From: an uncultured Lachnospiraceae bacterium
GTDB taxonomy: Bacteria > Bacillota > Clostridia > Lachnospirales > Lachnospiraceae
Direction of reading: 5' to 3'
Length of the DNA stretch: 6,424 nucleotides
Assembly: GCA_905236275.1 (NCBI GenBank)
Contig: CAJOPI010000424.1
Location: 1-6,424, forward strand
The translations under genes and the position numbers were made by a program. The notes beneath the pieces are model-generated. The model was not told the origin of the DNA. It saw only the letters and a program-made list of their open reading frames with translations, and ran no database searches. This document shows positions 5,122 through 6,424 of this stretch, in pieces. Every line of letters begins with the position of its first letter. Position 1 is the stretch's first letter.

Positions 5122-6396
5122 ATGAAAAAGAAGATATGTGCGGCATTGTGTGGGTGTCTGGCACTGTCTATGTGTTTCAGCACTTTTGCAAAAACAAAAG
5201 AACAGCTGAAGCAGGAGCAGGCTGAGTCTCAAAAAAATCTGCAGGATGCGGAGGGCAAGGTTGATGCCATTGCAGAGGAGAGACAGGACGCAGAAGTCTC
5301 GATGAATGCTTCAAGGGAAGAGCTTGCGCAGGTACTTGCCAATGTCAATATCATCGAGGATGAGATAGAAGATAAAACCGCCCAGATTGAAGAAGCTCAG
5401 GCGAAATATGATGAAGCTGCCGAAAAAGAAGAGAAGCAGTATGAGGCTATAAAAAAACGTATACGTTATATGTACGAAAATGGCGGAGCTGATGCTTCTT
5501 ACATAGAGATATTCATCCAGGCAGGTAATTTTATCGATTTCCTGAATAAAGCAAGCTATGCGGAACAGCTCTATTCCTATGACCGAGAGCTTTTGGAAAA
5601 ATACCGGAATACAAAGGAAGAGACGAAGGCTTCAGCTGAAAAGCTGCAGGCTGAACTCGATGAAATGACCGAGATAAAGTCAACCTATGAGGAACAGTCG
5701 AGTGAACTTGAAGAAACTATCGAGAAGCAGAAGGCTGTGGTTGAAGATTTTGACGGACTTTTGAGCGAGGCCAAGGCAGATGCAAGCAGGTACAGGCAGG
5801 AAATACAGACGCAGAATGCCGAGATAAGGGCAATAGCGGCGGCAGAAGAGGCAGCAGCAAAGAAAAAAGCCGAAGAAGAGGCGAGGAAGAAAGCCGAGGC
5901 AGAGGCAAAGAAAAAGGCTGAGGAAGAAGCAAGGAAGAAGGCTGAGGAAGAGGCTTCAAAGGCGGCGGAGGAAAGCAAGGCGAGTACACCGGAGGTCGAA
6001 TACGACGATGACGAAGAGGGAGAAAGTGATGAGGACAGCTCTTCCGGTTCGGGAACTTCCGGAAGTGCTATCGCTTCCTATGCACAGCAATTTATAGGAA
6101 ATCCTTATGTAGCCGGCGGAACTTCGCTTACGAATGGCTGTGACTGTTCAGGCTTTACGATGTCGGTGTATGCACATTTCGGAATAAGCATACCGAGAAA
6201 TTCCGGTGCGCAGGCGGCAGTCGGCAAGGCGGTCTCTTATTCCGATGCTAAAGCGGGTGACATTGTATGCTATCCCGGGCATGTTGGAATTTATATTGGC
6301 AGCGGTATGATAGTGCATGCTTCGACAGAGGCGACCGGAATAAAGATAACTCCGGCGACCTACCGCTCGATTACTACGATCAGACGAATCGTATAG
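5122..6396 (+). CDS. Secreted coiled-coil NlpC/P60 peptidoglycan endopeptidase (CwlO/PcsB-like)
   Basis: A 424-residue exported protein. Residues 1-23 are a signal peptide ending in STFA before KTKEQ. Residues about 25-285 are heptad-rich coiled coil as in CwlO and PcsB, including a conserved-looking RIRYMYENGGADASYIEIFIQ break (113 on). Residues 247-278 hold four 8-residue KKKAEEEA-type repeats. An acidic and Ser/Gly linker (293-315) leads to an NlpC/P60 domain (316-424), which cleaves peptidoglycan stem peptides. Cys342 in CDCSGFT is the nucleophile, His387 in PGHVGIYIG the general base, and His399 in IVHAS the third residue, so the site is intact. YVAGG (329-333) replaces the common YVWGG. 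In CwlO and PcsB the coiled coil is held and activated by FtsEX; this is known for those homologues and only inferred here, as no ftsEX is in the window. GTGGGGGT before the ATG is an unusual, G-rich ribosome binding site. Confidence 0.93.
   Translation: MKKKICAALCGCLALSMCFSTFAKTKEQLKQEQAESQKNLQDAEGKVDAIAEERQDAEVSMNASREELAQVLANVNIIEDEIEDKTAQIEEAQAKYDEAAEKEEKQYEAIKKRIRYMYENGGADASYIEIFIQAGNFIDFLNKASYAEQLYSYDRELLEKYRNTKEETKASAEKLQAELDEMTEIKSTYEEQSSELEETIEKQKAVVEDFDGLLSEAKADASRYRQEIQTQNAEIRAIAAAEEAAAKKKAEEEARKKAEAEAKKKAEEEARKKAEEEASKAAEESKASTPEVEYDDDEEGESDEDSSSGSGTSGSAIASYAQQFIGNPYVAGGTSLTNGCDCSGFTMSVYAHFGISIPRNSGAQAAVGKAVSYSDAKAGDIVCYPGHVGIYIGSGMIVHASTEATGIKITPATYRSITTIRRIV
5860..5955 (+). repeat. 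Four 24-bp in-frame repeats in the hydrolase gene
   Basis: Four consecutive 24-nt units encode KKKAEEEA, RKKAEAEA, KKKAEEEA and RKKAEEEA (residues 247-278). The alternation of first residue K/R shows an underlying 48-nt, 16-residue period. The units differ mainly at third positions and purine changes, so they are old duplications kept for charge pattern. The segment should form a rigid single alpha-helix or coiled-coil spacer between the regulatory coiled coil and the catalytic domain, and may vary in copy number between strains. Confidence 0.85.
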
Positions 6397-6406
6397 AGGT
6401 AAAAGA

Positions 6407-6424
6407 ATGATTGATAGAGAATAC
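6407..6424 (+). CDS. 5' end of a downstream gene (partial, unidentified)
   Basis: An ATG at 6407 opens the frame MIDREY up to the window end. GAGGT (6396-6400), which overlaps the last base of the hydrolase stop, lies 6 nt upstream. The gap to the hydrolase gene is 10 nt, so this is probably the next gene of the same operon. Six codons do not allow a functional call. Confidence 0.5.

Noticed and set aside
5122..5193. Lipobox-like LCGC or LSMC in the hydrolase signal peptide
   Set aside because: Cys12 lies within the hydrophobic core with a Cys at -2, and Cys18 has Met at -1. Neither fits a lipobox; cleavage after STFA is more natural.
5685..5989. Minus-strand open frames rich in Ser/Ala/Phe or Pro/Leu
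   Set aside because: They are low-complexity shadows of the KKKAEEEA repeats in the hydrolase gene.

Overview
This 6.4 kb window looks like chromosomal DNA from an anaerobic Gram-positive Clostridia member, most likely Lachnospiraceae (Butyrivibrio/Roseburia-like). That is an inference from protein flavour: a DUF1934 (YwiB-like) protein, a lipid-anchored trigger-factor-like foldase, a CwlO-like NlpC/P60 hydrolase and a GH53 galactanase, all with moderate GC and GGAGG-type ribosome binding sites. No rRNA, tRNA, CRISPR array, insertion sequence or phage gene is visible.

Left part (1-1540, + strand): the last codons of an upstream gene overlap the ATG of a DUF1934 gene by an ATGA junction. The DUF1934 gene ends inside a rho-independent terminator. 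A separate gene then encodes a cytoplasmic-looking GH53 endo-beta-1,4-galactanase, probably used on imported galacto-oligosaccharides.

Middle (1541-2551): the galactanase converges with a minus-strand gene for a small single-pass membrane protein of unknown function, best started at a TTG codon at 2215. The convergent gap holds a very large imperfect palindrome (1537-1634). The divergent gap on the other side (about 300 nt) holds two more strong hairpins, candidate promoters in both directions, and a 9-bp inverted word pair near them. Two of the palindromes share sequence words, which suggests a dispersed repeat family.

Right part (2552-6424, + strand): a probable operon of a lipoprotein with trigger-factor FKBP and C-terminal chaperone regions, asparaginyl-tRNA synthetase (asnS, 18 nt later), a secreted coiled-coil NlpC/P60 peptidoglycan hydrolase (59 nt later), and the first six codons of another gene (10 nt later). 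The foldase and the hydrolase both act outside the membrane, so the foldase may help fold exported proteins such as the hydrolase. asnS has no T-box leader here and would depend on the upstream promoter.

Overall this is mostly housekeeping and cell-envelope sequence. The least explained parts are the palindromic intergenic elements and the membrane protein between them. I found no convincing new defence, mobile or secondary-metabolite system.
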